Assembly (NCBI GenBank): GCA_024684065.1
Contig: JAIKXO010000004.1
Span: 1 to 39,664 of the forward strand
Direction: 5' to 3'
Length of the DNA stretch: 39,664 nt
DNA from: Lachnospiraceae bacterium
Lineage (GTDB): Bacteria; Bacillota_A; Clostridia; Lachnospirales; Lachnospiraceae
The notes under the pieces were generated by a model. That model had not been told where the DNA came from and ran no database searches. It saw only the letters and a list, made by a program, of their open reading frames with translations. Positions within the stretch are counted from its first letter, which is position 1. Each line of letters opens with the position of its first letter. A program made the position numbers and the translations under genes. Below, piece by piece: positions 1-8,366 of this stretch.

Positions 1-1
1 A

Positions 2-1021
2 ACGGAAATAAGACTTGATGAGCTTTCAAATCTGGGAAAGACTCCTCTTTTGTTTGCCGAAGGCGGCAGGTTTAAGGGGATCATAGCCGTTTCCGACACC
101 ATAAGGGAGGACAGCAGAAAAGCCATAGAAGAGCTTAAAAATATGGGTATCTATGTGGTGATGCTCACGGGCGACAACCAAAGGACAGCGGAAGCTATCG
201 GTAAAGAAGCCGGCGTAAATGAGGTTGTGGCAGGGGTCCTTCCGCAGGGCAAGGAGGCTGTGATAACGGAGCTTAAAAATTTCGGCAGGACCGCCATGAT
301 CGGAGACGGTATAAACGATGCTCCTGCGCTTACAAGGGCTGACATAGGAATAGCCATAGGAGCGGGTACTGATGTCGCGATCGATGCGGCGGATGTCGTG
401 CTCATGAAGGACAGCCTTTCAGGGGTACCCGCAGCAGTGCGGCTGAGCCGCAGTACATACAGAAATATTAAGGAAAATCTGTTCTGGGCGCTTATATATA
501 ACGTTCTTCTGATTCCGACGGCGGCGGGGGTATACTCAAGGCTCTTTGGCATAACCATGAATCCGATGCTCGGAGCCCTTGCAATGAGCCTTTCAAGTTT
601 CTGCGTGGTATCTAATGCCCTCAGGCTGAATCTGGTTAAGATATACGACTCTTCCCGCGACAGGCAAAAGACTGTGTTTGCTGACCCTGAGGAGCAGGCG
701 GAGGGGTCCGGGATCAGGCTCTTTAAGAATAAAAAAAAGAGGAAAGCGTTATCTGAAACTGATATAATCGAATTAAGAAAAAAATTACAGATAAAGGAGA
801 ATGAAAAGATGACAGAGAAGACAATGAAGATCGAGGGCATGATGTGCGGGCACTGCGAAGCTACCGTAAAGAAGGCACTGGAGGCTCTTGACGGCGTTTC
901 TGAGGCAAAGGTCAGCCATGAGGAGGGAAGCGCGATAGTCACGCTGACCGGAGAGGTTACTGATAATGCGCTTAAGCAGGCGGTGGAAGACAAGGATTAT
1001 AAGGTTTTGAGCATTGCATAG
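2..1021 (+). CDS. copA: Copper-translocating P-type ATPase, C-terminal part, with C-terminal HMA domain (5' truncated)
   Basis: The frame is open from base 2, so the window begins inside the gene. Visible in order are the end of the P-domain with MLTGDN and GDGINDAPAL (the Mg-binding hinge), then two membrane helices carrying YN in M7 and MSLSS in M8. Those residues are the Cu+ signature of P1B-1 pumps, so the protein should export Cu+ from the cytoplasm using ATP. After a Lys-rich linker the chain ends with a ferredoxin-like HMA domain with GMMCGHC (CxxC metal site). HMA domains are usually N-terminal in CopA, so the C-terminal position is notable. The phosphorylation site DKTGT and the first six helices lie outside the window. 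Confident on family; copper specificity rests on the M7/M8 residues. Confidence 0.9.
   Translation, partial: TEIRLDELSNLGKTPLLFAEGGRFKGIIAVSDTIREDSRKAIEELKNMGIYVVMLTGDNQRTAEAIGKEAGVNEVVAGVLPQGKEAVITELKNFGRTAMIGDGINDAPALTRADIGIAIGAGTDVAIDAADVVLMKDSLSGVPAAVRLSRSTYRNIKENLFWALIYNVLLIPTAAGVYSRLFGITMNPMLGALAMSLSSFCVVSNALRLNLVKIYDSSRDRQKTVFADPEEQAEGSGIRLFKNKKKRKALSETDIIELRKKLQIKENEKMTEKTMKIEGMMCGHCEATVKKALEALDGVSEAKVSHEEGSAIVTLTGEVTDNALKQAVEDKDYKVLSIA
809..1021 (+). CDS. copZ: Candidate internal translation start giving a free CopZ-like copper chaperone
   Basis: Inside the ATPase gene, AAAGGAGA at 793-800 stands 8-9 bases before an in-frame ATG at 809. Starting there gives a 70-residue protein that is exactly one HMA domain with GMMCGHC, the size of free-standing CopZ chaperones, which deliver Cu+ to CopA. 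The ribosome site is as good as those of ordinary genes nearby. What is seen is the site, spacing, frame and domain boundary; that both products are made is inference. E. coli copA is known to make a free HMA product by a different route (programmed frameshifting). It could instead be chance, since Lys/Glu-rich linkers often yield AAGGAG. Confidence 0.4.
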   Translation: MTEKTMKIEGMMCGHCEATVKKALEALDGVSEAKVSHEEGSAIVTLTGEVTDNALKQAVEDKDYKVLSIA

Positions 1022-1133
1022 ACCTTTTATTGTTCCGGTCAGGGATAAGGGAAATGTTGATTAAAGCGTCAGGATCACAAAAAAATTCATTAAATATTTA
1101 AAAATAAATAATGCTTTTAGTGATTATGGACGA

Positions 1134-1222
1134 TATAATTTTAGACAGGAATTATTGTGTCGTTTTCTTTCCTGATCTGGACAGTCGGAATCAGATAATC
1201 TGAATCTGAAGATCAGAATCAG
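1134..1222 (+). promoter_or_regulatory. Possible promoter and nested palindromes before the fapA-like gene
   Basis: A perfect -10 hexamer TATAAT sits at 1134-1139 after an AT-rich stretch, but no good -35 is visible. Downstream, two overlapping imperfect palindromes use the same bases: GAATCAGAT/ATCTGAATC around 1188-1206 and CTGAATCTGA/TCAGAATCAG at 1200-1222. Either could be an operator or alternative RNA hairpins in the leader of the following gene. Function is unknown. Confidence 0.3.
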
Positions 1223-1278
1223 GAAATACGGGTCAGGCAGGACAGCGGATTCACGGGGATTTGTCAGGGTAAGATCGT

Positions 1279-3462
1279 ATGACTGTTCAGGAAAAGCTGA
1301 GACTCCTGAAGGAGGGTTACAATAAGGAGCAGATCACGGAGATCGAACTCGGAGAAAAGGAGTTTTTAGACACTTCTTATTATTCGAGTAAGGAATTTAT
1401 GGCGCTCCAGATGAAGGAAATAAGGCTGGGCATGGAGCAGGGGCTCGAAGTGGGCATCTACGCCAAGCCCCGCTTTGATTGGCTTCAAATGGAGCAGCTC
1501 AGGATCGGACTTGAAAAGGATATAAACGTCAGAAAATTCGCATTTCCGAATATTCCCTATGACATCATGAGGGAATTAAGGCTGGGGATGGAAAATGACA
1601 TGGATCTGTCCCCATATATGCGTTATAAGGCAGAGATCGTAAAAGAGATCAGGCTGGCCCAAAAAGCAGGAATAGATATCACGGCGTACGCTAAGGCCGG
1701 CTATGATGAGGAGCAGCTTGAGCAGATAAGGCTCGCGCTTGAGGGAAATGTCCCTATAGATGAATATATCGATCCTGCATACAGAGGCATTTCTCTTAAG
1801 GAAATAAGACTGGGCCTTGAGAGGCATGTAAATGTCGGAATTTATGCAAATATCTGCTATAACTGGCGCCAGATGCGTGAGATAAGGCTTGGTCTTGAGC
1901 ATCAGGTCGATGTAAATGAGTATCTGAATCCCCTCTATGACTGGAAACAGATGGGTGAGATAAGAGAGGGGCTTGAGGAGGGGCTCAATATCGACCATTA
2001 CAAGAACCTCATGTATACAGCCAGGGAGATGAAGCGTAAGCGTGAATACATGCTTACTCACATGAGTGATGAATTTGTGAGCAGGGATGATACCCCGGTC
2101 GTAGTAAATCAGGATAATTTTACGATCACGATAAGCTCTGACAAATACTCTGCAATGATAAAGATGCTCGACAGGGATGATACCTCTAATTTTAAGGGTA
2201 TAATCAAGCTTTTAAGAGATAAGGGCATTGTTTTTGGAATAAAGGAGGATATAGTAAAGCGCCTTGTAGCCAGGGATTTTGTTGGCAGGGAGGTAGTTAT
2301 AGCCGAGGGAAAGCGGCCGGAAAAAGGAAAGGACGGTTACTACGAACTTTTCTTTAATACAAGCTTTTCAAGGGCTCCGAAGGAGCTTGAGGACGGTTCC
2401 CTTGACTACAAAAACATCGAGTGGTTTGAAACGGTTACGGAAGGACAGAAGCTTGCCGTTTACCATGATCCCGGGGAAGGAACGGAGGGATGTACGGTTA
2501 CGGGAGTAAACGTTAAGGCGGTCAGGGGAAAGCCTCTTTCGGTACTGCGAGGTAAGGGCTTTTCCATAGATAAGGATGGAAGAACTTATATTGCCGATGT
2601 AAACGGTTATGTGGAGCTTAAGCAGAATACCCTGAACGTGCACAATGTCCTGACCGTTCAGGAGGTTACAGTACATGAGGGAAGGATCATTTTCGACGGA
2701 TCGGTGCATGTAAAAGGAAATGTTTCGGACGGTTCTTATATAGAGGCCACCGGGGACGTGATAATAGACGGGATGGTGGAAGCCGCTGCCATCAAAGCCG
2801 ACGGGGATGTTCTCATAAAAATGGGCATCAACGGAGGCGGAAAGGGAAATATTACGTCAAAGAAAAATATTTCCGTTAATTTCTGTGAATATGCTGCTTT
2901 GCGGGCGGCAGAAAATGTCAATGCAAATTATCTTCTTAACAGCAATGTATATGCAGGAAACATGGTTAAGATCTCCGGGAGCGAGGGCTCTATAATCGGG
3001 GGCACGACTTATGCTACCCATCAGATCATAGTAAACACTCTCGGAAATGATGTCTATGTGAGAACGGTATTAAAGCTGGGACTTGATGACAGCATGATAA
3101 AGCGCAGGATTAATATCGAGAATCAGTTAAAGACCCTGGGTACCGAACTTACCTCACTCATAAATCTCTATGACCAGCTTATGAACACTCTTCCGGCCGA
3201 GGAGCGCAACCAGAATGAGATGTTCCTTAAGGTGGAAAATTCCATTGCTACAAAAGAAGAAAATAAAAAACGTCTCGAGGAGGAAAAGGTCAAATCCATA
3301 GAGCTGATCAAAGAAACAGAGAAAGCAAGGGCTGATATTGCGGGCAGAGTATACGAGAATGTAGTTGTCGACATAAACGGAAAGAAATGGATCTCAAATA
3401 ACACTTCCGACATAGTACTGCAGCTTGTAGAGGATGCAATTGCGGTAAGGACCGGGACTTAG
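1279..3462 (+). CDS. FapA/DUF342-family protein with N-terminal EIRLGLE repeat array
   Basis: The 727-residue protein has three parts. Residues about 18-250 hold eight or nine degenerate repeats of about 26 residues, each built on [QL]MxEIRLGLExxxxVxxY. Residues about 260-600 match the FapA (DUF342) fold: a globular N part followed by a Gly/Asp-rich right-handed beta-helix with turns of the type ATGDVIIDG and IKADGDVLI. The rest, about 610-710, is a charged coiled coil. FapA proteins (formerly DUF342) are widespread in Firmicutes, with a proposed but poorly defined role in flagellar assembly or polar localisation. No signal peptide or membrane helix is seen, so it should be cytoplasmic. The next gene starts 18 bases downstream, so the two probably share a transcript with an HD-GYP protein. 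The repeat array is an addition to the usual FapA architecture. Start is the ATG at 1279 after a weak site. Confidence 0.8.
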   Translation: MTVQEKLRLLKEGYNKEQITEIELGEKEFLDTSYYSSKEFMALQMKEIRLGMEQGLEVGIYAKPRFDWLQMEQLRIGLEKDINVRKFAFPNIPYDIMRELRLGMENDMDLSPYMRYKAEIVKEIRLAQKAGIDITAYAKAGYDEEQLEQIRLALEGNVPIDEYIDPAYRGISLKEIRLGLERHVNVGIYANICYNWRQMREIRLGLEHQVDVNEYLNPLYDWKQMGEIREGLEEGLNIDHYKNLMYTAREMKRKREYMLTHMSDEFVSRDDTPVVVNQDNFTITISSDKYSAMIKMLDRDDTSNFKGIIKLLRDKGIVFGIKEDIVKRLVARDFVGREVVIAEGKRPEKGKDGYYELFFNTSFSRAPKELEDGSLDYKNIEWFETVTEGQKLAVYHDPGEGTEGCTVTGVNVKAVRGKPLSVLRGKGFSIDKDGRTYIADVNGYVELKQNTLNVHNVLTVQEVTVHEGRIIFDGSVHVKGNVSDGSYIEATGDVIIDGMVEAAAIKADGDVLIKMGINGGGKGNITSKKNISVNFCEYAALRAAENVNANYLLNSNVYAGNMVKISGSEGSIIGGTTYATHQIIVNTLGNDVYVRTVLKLGLDDSMIKRRINIENQLKTLGTELTSLINLYDQLMNTLPAEERNQNEMFLKVENSIATKEENKKRLEEEKVKSIELIKETEKARADIAGRVYENVVVDINGKKWISNNTSDIVLQLVEDAIAVRTGT

Positions 3463-3480
3463 GGAAGGGAGCTTTAACCT

Positions 3481-4581
3481 ATGAATGAGAAAGTTCTTGT
3501 CTATGACGAAAAGCTTGAAAACAGAAGAGAGATTGCTGATATTCTGTCCGATGAATATGATGTGATCGAATCGGGCGACTATGATGATGTGATAAAAAAG
3601 CTGACTGATGCGGCAGTCTCCCCGACTGTTCTTATAGTCAATATAACCTTTCCGGATGCAAAAGGACTGTCTGTCATCGAGAAGGTCGTAAGTGAGGGCC
3701 TTGCAGAGGTCGTTCCGATCGTAGCGATGTCCGACAGGGACAATAAGATAGCCGAGAGGAAGTGCTATCTGCTCGGTGCCTATGACTATATGTTCAAACC
3801 CTATGACGAGCTTGTGGTCAGGGCAAGGATCAGAAACGCATCAAACCTTTATCATAAGAGCTTCGGGCTGCAGACCAAGGTGAAGAACCAGGATGTAACA
3901 CTCAATAAACAGCTGATGCTTCTTCAGAAGCAGGCCGCGGAGCTCCAGAAGAGCAACAATGCCATCATAGAGATACTGGGTACGGTCGTTGAATGCAGAA
4001 ACCTTGAAAACGGGGATCACGTAAAAAGGGTGAAGGATTTTACCTACGGACTTGCTAAGAATATGATGGATATGTATCCGGAATACAAGCTTACCGTAAA
4101 GAAGGTGGAGACCATGGCTTCAGCCAGCGCCCTCCATGATGTGGGAAAGATAGCGATCCCGGACAGTATCCTGTTAAAACCGGGAAAGCTGACTAACGAC
4201 GAGTTTGACATGATGAAGAGCCATACGATAAGAGGCGAGGAGATCATCGATCAGATAAAGGATGCCTGGGACAAGGAATATGCCGAGCACTGCGCGGATA
4301 TCTGCAGACACCATCATGAGAGATTTGACGGAAGGGGATACCCGGATAGGCTCAGGGGAGATAATATATCCATCGGGGCTCAGTGTGTTGCTCTTGCGGA
4401 TGTTTATGACGTTCTTGTCAGCGAACGTGTGTATAAGGCGGCTTATACTCCCGAAGAGGCCTTTCATATGATAGTGAACGGTGAGGCCGGAACTTTTTCC
4501 CCAAAGCTTCTTGAAAGCTTCAGGAAGTGCAAGGACAGCTTTGAGGAGATCGTAAAAAAGAGTAAGGAAGCAGCTCAGTAA
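3481..4581 (+). CDS. Response-regulator-like HD-GYP cyclic-di-GMP phosphodiesterase with degenerate receiver
   Basis: Residues 1-125 form a CheY-like receiver and residues about 160-350 an HD-GYP domain, joined by a coiled-coil linker. HD-GYP motifs are intact: ALHDVGKIAIPD (HD at 219-220), the HHHERFDGRGYP block (277-288) and the ADVYD metal ligand region near 307-310. These enzymes hydrolyse cyclic di-GMP, generally to GMP or pGpG. The receiver keeps an acidic pair near the N-terminus (D9, E10) and the conserved Lys (K106 in FKPYD), but the phospho-acceptor position reads VN54I, Asn instead of Asp. It therefore probably cannot be phosphorylated in the usual way and may sense by binding or dimerisation. 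It is 18 bases after the FapA-like gene and likely co-transcribed with it. Confidence 0.88.
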   Translation: MNEKVLVYDEKLENRREIADILSDEYDVIESGDYDDVIKKLTDAAVSPTVLIVNITFPDAKGLSVIEKVVSEGLAEVVPIVAMSDRDNKIAERKCYLLGAYDYMFKPYDELVVRARIRNASNLYHKSFGLQTKVKNQDVTLNKQLMLLQKQAAELQKSNNAIIEILGTVVECRNLENGDHVKRVKDFTYGLAKNMMDMYPEYKLTVKKVETMASASALHDVGKIAIPDSILLKPGKLTNDEFDMMKSHTIRGEEIIDQIKDAWDKEYAEHCADICRHHHERFDGRGYPDRLRGDNISIGAQCVALADVYDVLVSERVYKAAYTPEEAFHMIVNGEAGTFSPKLLESFRKCKDSFEEIVKKSKEAAQ

Positions 4582-4678
4582 ATCCATTTGGCGGGACAAA
4601 GGGATCTATTGGGTAAATCACGGATGGATGCGGCCTTTTATAAGTATCAATAACAGAGCCGTACAACATGGAAATATA

Positions 4679-4734
4679 CAGACCGGATCGACATTTCGCA
4701 GGCAGATGTTGATCGGTTTTCCGGATCCGGTCTG
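4679..4734 (+). promoter_or_regulatory. Two mutually exclusive stem-loops in the leader of the Sel1 gene
   Basis: CAGACCGGATC at 4679-4689 pairs perfectly with GATCCGGTCTG at 4724-4734. Its inner half can instead pair locally, GATCGACAT (4686-4694) with ATGTTGATC (4706-4714, one G-U). The two stems share bases, so only one can form at a time. There is no T-run directly after. It could act as an attenuator, a protein site or an RNA processing signal; no known riboswitch consensus was recognised. Confidence 0.35.
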
Positions 4735-4808
4735 AATGGTTACTATAATAGTTTATCTGCAGGGATGCGCACCGGCGTAAGAAGGAACTTGACGTACAAT
4801 GCGGCGAT

Positions 4809-4856
4809 CGGACAGGGGGATATTTTTACCCGTCCGGCCTGGGTTCTTATGCAGGT
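4809..4856 (+). promoter_or_regulatory. Hairpin followed by weak terminator-like stem and T-run
   Basis: CGGACAGGG near 4810-4818 pairs with CCCGTCCG at 4829-4836 with one bulged A. A weak 4-bp stem CCTG/CAGG follows and then a T6 run at about 4859-4864. The structure ends about 30 bases before the Sel1-repeat gene, so it may limit read-through into it. The rest of 4582-4892 shows nothing else recognisable. Confidence 0.3.
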
Positions 4857-4892
4857 GCTTTTTTATGGGAAATATTAACGGCTTTACGGGGC

Positions 4893-6713
4893 ATGGATAA
4901 GGGATACGTTATCTTAAGAAGGATAATAAAAAACAGGGGGACCGGGATCCTTAAGGATAAGAAGGTGCTTTCGAGCCTTTTAGAGGATCTTATTCCCGGT
5001 TACAGCAGGGAAAAGACTGCTTTGCAGCTCGCGATCTCTGCGGACGTAGCGGAGCTTTTCTATGGGATAGACGGGCTTGATGAAGCCGGACGTAGCGGCA
5101 GGACATCGCATATTGAAGGTTTTATGACGGAAGAGCTTGGGATAACGAGAATCCGGGCTTCATACGTCGTAAATGCTTTTTCCTATGCGTTAGGCCTTGA
5201 CTTTGTGGAGATCGATCTTAGCGAAAGCGCCGGTTACAGGGAACTTGCGGACAGGTATGAAAAAGAGGGACGTAAGGATATCGCAAAGCTTCTTTATGAG
5301 GTCGTGTCCGATGTGGGAAACGACGAGGTCAGATACAGGACGGGAACGGCTCTTTTAAAAAGTGAGGTAAAAGAGGCCAGGGAGAAGGGCTTTGAGATAC
5401 TTAAAAGGAGTGACAAAAAAGAAGCCTTTTATCTTGTGGGCATGGAGTATATTGACGGAAAGCTTACGGACAGGGATTTTAAGAAGGCGGATTATTATCT
5501 CACAAAGGCTGTTCCCTACAAAAAAGCGGTGTTGGAGCTTGGAAAGCTGTATTTTTACGGCTGGGGCGTCAAGCCGGACCTTCATAAGGCAATAAAGCTG
5601 TTTGAACAGTATCTTAAATCCGGTTCCGGGACAAAGAAGGATGTGGAAGACGAGGATGTGGCAATGGTCCTTAACGCCACCCCGTTTCTTATCGAATGCT
5701 ATTATGAGGATATTCTGTGCACCAAATCCTTCAGGAGCATGGAAAAGCTCACAGCCCTTGCGGATTATCATGGCTGGAGGATGGCTCAGAAGTATCTGCT
5801 GTCATATTATTCGGATGAGGAAAGCGATCATTACAATGAGTTCATGTCCGAAAAATACAGGAGAAAGCTTAAGCGCAACAAGATGAATCCTTATGTAAAG
5901 AGCGCATCGTTAAGGGGCGGTCTTGGGAGCCTTATGATGAATCTTAAAATAACAGGCGCTCTTTTTCTCCATTCGGACGGGAAATATGAAGATGCGGCTT
6001 TAAATCTGAGGGATCACCTCATTCTCGGGGAGGAGCTTAATGAGGACGGCTATGAGGACAACGGCGCTCTTTCCTACTTACTGATGGGAGAACTGTTCTT
6101 CAGGTCAGGGGCTGTTGCAAGAAACCTGCTTCGGGCGGAGATATATTTAAAGAACTATCTTGAAACCGTTTCCCAGGTAAAAGAACCTAAGAATTATACA
6201 AATGCGCTTATTATCTACAGCAAGCTTCTTCTTGAGCATAAGCTCGGAACTCCGAAATGGAACAGCGCCGATAAATGTCTGGAGCTTGCGGAGGAGATCT
6301 CGGGAGAGCCGGTCAAAGAGGAGCTCATATCCGATATGCTTAAGATGGTCAGATACTACGGAAACAGGGGTGAATCCGGGAAGGCTATCTTATGCCTTGA
6401 AAAAGCCGTGGATTATGGCTACAGGGATGATTACAGCATAATCGGGATGGTTTACTTAAACGGGGATGACGGGATCGAAAGGGACGCAGAGAAGGGCTTT
6501 TACTGGCTTAAGAAATTCTATGATGACTATATGATGGAGAGGCTTGAGCTTGAGGAGGAGGTAGATGTGGGGCTCATCGAGTACCAGCTGGGAGAATGCT
6601 ATTATAACGGGATCGGCGTAGGCACCAGCATAGACACGGCGGTTGACTTTTATGAAAGGGCCGCGGATCATGGGCTTGCGGCCGCAAGGGAGAAGGTAAA
6701 CCTTAAAGCCTAA
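4893..6713 (+). CDS. Sel1-like/TPR repeat protein of the phosphorylation-module operon
   Basis: A 606-residue soluble protein without signal peptide or membrane helix. The first about 115 residues form a helical domain (LLEDLIPGYSREKTALQLAI and following), and the rest is dominated by helical hairpin repeats. Several match Sel1-like repeats, clearest at the C-terminus: LGECYYNGIGVGTSIDTAVD followed by FYERAADHGLAAAREKV, and also AVLELGKLYFYGWGVKPDLH. Sel1 repeats are protein-protein interaction scaffolds. Such proteins often sit beside bacterial Ser/Thr kinase, vWA and PP2C genes, and here the kinase gene follows by 160 bases. A role as adaptor or substrate of that module is inferred from context only. 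The start is the ATG at 4893 with a poor ribosome site (ACGGGGC). Confidence 0.72.
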   Translation: MDKGYVILRRIIKNRGTGILKDKKVLSSLLEDLIPGYSREKTALQLAISADVAELFYGIDGLDEAGRSGRTSHIEGFMTEELGITRIRASYVVNAFSYALGLDFVEIDLSESAGYRELADRYEKEGRKDIAKLLYEVVSDVGNDEVRYRTGTALLKSEVKEAREKGFEILKRSDKKEAFYLVGMEYIDGKLTDRDFKKADYYLTKAVPYKKAVLELGKLYFYGWGVKPDLHKAIKLFEQYLKSGSGTKKDVEDEDVAMVLNATPFLIECYYEDILCTKSFRSMEKLTALADYHGWRMAQKYLLSYYSDEESDHYNEFMSEKYRRKLKRNKMNPYVKSASLRGGLGSLMMNLKITGALFLHSDGKYEDAALNLRDHLILGEELNEDGYEDNGALSYLLMGELFFRSGAVARNLLRAEIYLKNYLETVSQVKEPKNYTNALIIYSKLLLEHKLGTPKWNSADKCLELAEEISGEPVKEELISDMLKMVRYYGNRGESGKAILCLEKAVDYGYRDDYSIIGMVYLNGDDGIERDAEKGFYWLKKFYDDYMMERLELEEEVDVGLIEYQLGECYYNGIGVGTSIDTAVDFYERAADHGLAAAREKVNLKA

Positions 6714-6872
6714 GCATTTATCGCTTAAAATGCCTCAAATGTGTGAGACGGCAAAGCACCGGGACGCGGGTCCGGAATGTTAAGGCAAAAGCTGTGGCAT
6801 TGTCGTAACATTTATTGGATAAAGAATATTTATAATAAGAAATCTGAGAGAAAATAAGGAATAGTTGATCGT

Positions 6873-8291
6873 ATGGACGGTATGCTTAAGATCGGGACGG
6901 AACTGATCTCCGAAGGAAAGAATAAATACACAGTTAAAAAGCTTCTGGGAGCCGGCGGCCAGGGAGAGGTTTATGAGGTTTCCTGCGACAGCATCGATAA
7001 GAAGGAGAAGCGTTCGTTTGAGAGCGGAAGATATGCCCTGAAGTGGTATTATAAGCACACTGCGACCAACAGGCAGAAGAAGATCTTAGACAAGCTTATT
7101 GAGCGGGGCAGGCCCCATGATTCCTTTTTATGGCCTCAGGATCTTATCAGGAGAAAAAAGGGAGAGTCCTTCGGATACATTATGCCCCTGAGACCGAAGC
7201 ATTATAAGAGCATAGTCGATCTTATGAAAAGAAAGGCGGAGCCCTCATTTTATTACCTTGTGAGGGCGGCTTATAAACTTACGGAAGGGTACCGGGCCCT
7301 TCATAAGGCCGGATACCAGTATCGGGACATTTCCTTCGGGAATGTTTTCTTTGACCCTAAGACCGGGGACGTGATGATCTGCGATAACGATAACGTTGTG
7401 CCTAACGGCACAATGGACGGGGGAGTTTACGGAACTCCGAGGTTTATGGCTCCGGAGATAGTAAGGGGAGAGAAAAAATCCTCAAGAAATACGGATCTCT
7501 ATTCCCTTGCCGTGTTATTGTTTTATATGTTTATGCTGAACCATCCGTTAGAGGGAAAGCTTGAGGCTAAGATCAGGTGCATGGATATCCATGCGATGAA
7601 CAGGCTTTACGGGACGGACCCGGTGTTCATATGGGATCCGGAGGACATGAGAAACAGGCCTCTTCCCGGTTACCAGGACAATGCGATAATTTACTGGGAT
7701 CTCTATCCAAAGGCGATAAAGGATCTGTTCATAAGATCGTTTACGGTGGGACTTTCGGAACCGGGAAAGAGGGTTACCGAAAATATGTGGCTGTCTGCCT
7801 TTGCAAATCTGTTATCGGGCATTATGATCTGTACCGATTGCGGAGCGGAGGTTTTCTATGATCCCTGGAAGGATTCAGAGGATGGAGAAAGAATAACGGC
7901 TCCGGATGACGAAAAAAGCGGAGGAGTTTCAAAAGAGAATGAGGGGAAGTCTGTAAACAAAGCGGCGAGCCCGCATATCTGCTGGAACTGTCAGAAGGAG
8001 ATCAAGGTCCCTTCAAGGCTTGTGATAGGAAAGAACAATATTATCCTGACCTCAAAGACCAGGCTCTATGCCCATCATATTTTCGGCAACTATGATATGG
8101 ATACGGTTGTCGGAGAAGTGTCGGTCAACCCGAACAATCCTGCCAAATGGGGGATCAGGAATAAAACCGGTGATATATGGAAATATATTAAGGCAGATGG
8201 TTCCGAAACGCCTGTGGAGAGCGGGAGGAGTGCCGCTATCGCAAGGGATGTTTCCATAGATTTTGGGGAGACAGTCGGCAGATTTGTATGA
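6873..8291 (+). CDS. Ser/Thr-type protein kinase with zinc ribbon and FHA-like C-terminus (TerY-P-triad-like)
   Basis: Residues about 18-315 are a protein kinase domain: Gly-rich loop GAGGQGEVYEV (27-36), ATP Lys in ALKWYY (K57), catalytic loop YRDISFGNVFF (D152, N157), metal-binding CDNDN in place of DFG (D171) and GTPRFMAPE (188-195). HRD is YRD and DFG is DND, but the Asp residues needed for catalysis are kept, so it should be active. C320/C323 and C370/C373 make a zinc ribbon split by a 45-residue charged insertion. Residues about 380-472 (WGIRNKTGDIWKY, then ARDVSIDFGETVGRF) look like a beta-sandwich of FHA type; this last call is tentative. It is followed after 75 bases by the vWA gene. 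Kinase, vWA and PP2C together match the TerY-P phosphorylation triad described for tellurite/stress-type systems. Substrates are unknown. Confidence 0.82.
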   Translation: MDGMLKIGTELISEGKNKYTVKKLLGAGGQGEVYEVSCDSIDKKEKRSFESGRYALKWYYKHTATNRQKKILDKLIERGRPHDSFLWPQDLIRRKKGESFGYIMPLRPKHYKSIVDLMKRKAEPSFYYLVRAAYKLTEGYRALHKAGYQYRDISFGNVFFDPKTGDVMICDNDNVVPNGTMDGGVYGTPRFMAPEIVRGEKKSSRNTDLYSLAVLLFYMFMLNHPLEGKLEAKIRCMDIHAMNRLYGTDPVFIWDPEDMRNRPLPGYQDNAIIYWDLYPKAIKDLFIRSFTVGLSEPGKRVTENMWLSAFANLLSGIMICTDCGAEVFYDPWKDSEDGERITAPDDEKSGGVSKENEGKSVNKAASPHICWNCQKEIKVPSRLVIGKNNIILTSKTRLYAHHIFGNYDMDTVVGEVSVNPNNPAKWGIRNKTGDIWKYIKADGSETPVESGRSAAIARDVSIDFGETVGRFV

Positions 8292-8366
8292 CTTCCTGCG
8301 AGAAAGATCGGAATTTTGCGCAGGAATTTAAGCAGAAACAGTTATAATAAATTGAGGAGGATTGTG

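Noticed and set aside
151..993. Long open frame on the minus strand opposite the copper ATPase (280 codons).
   Set aside because: Ser/Ala-rich shadow translation of a well-supported gene, without a ribosome site or family resemblance. The same applies to minus-strand frames at 13632-14288 and 15602-16237.
4582..4892. Cyclic-di-GMP riboswitch next to the HD-GYP gene.
   Set aside because: Hairpins are present, but the conserved GEMM core was not found.
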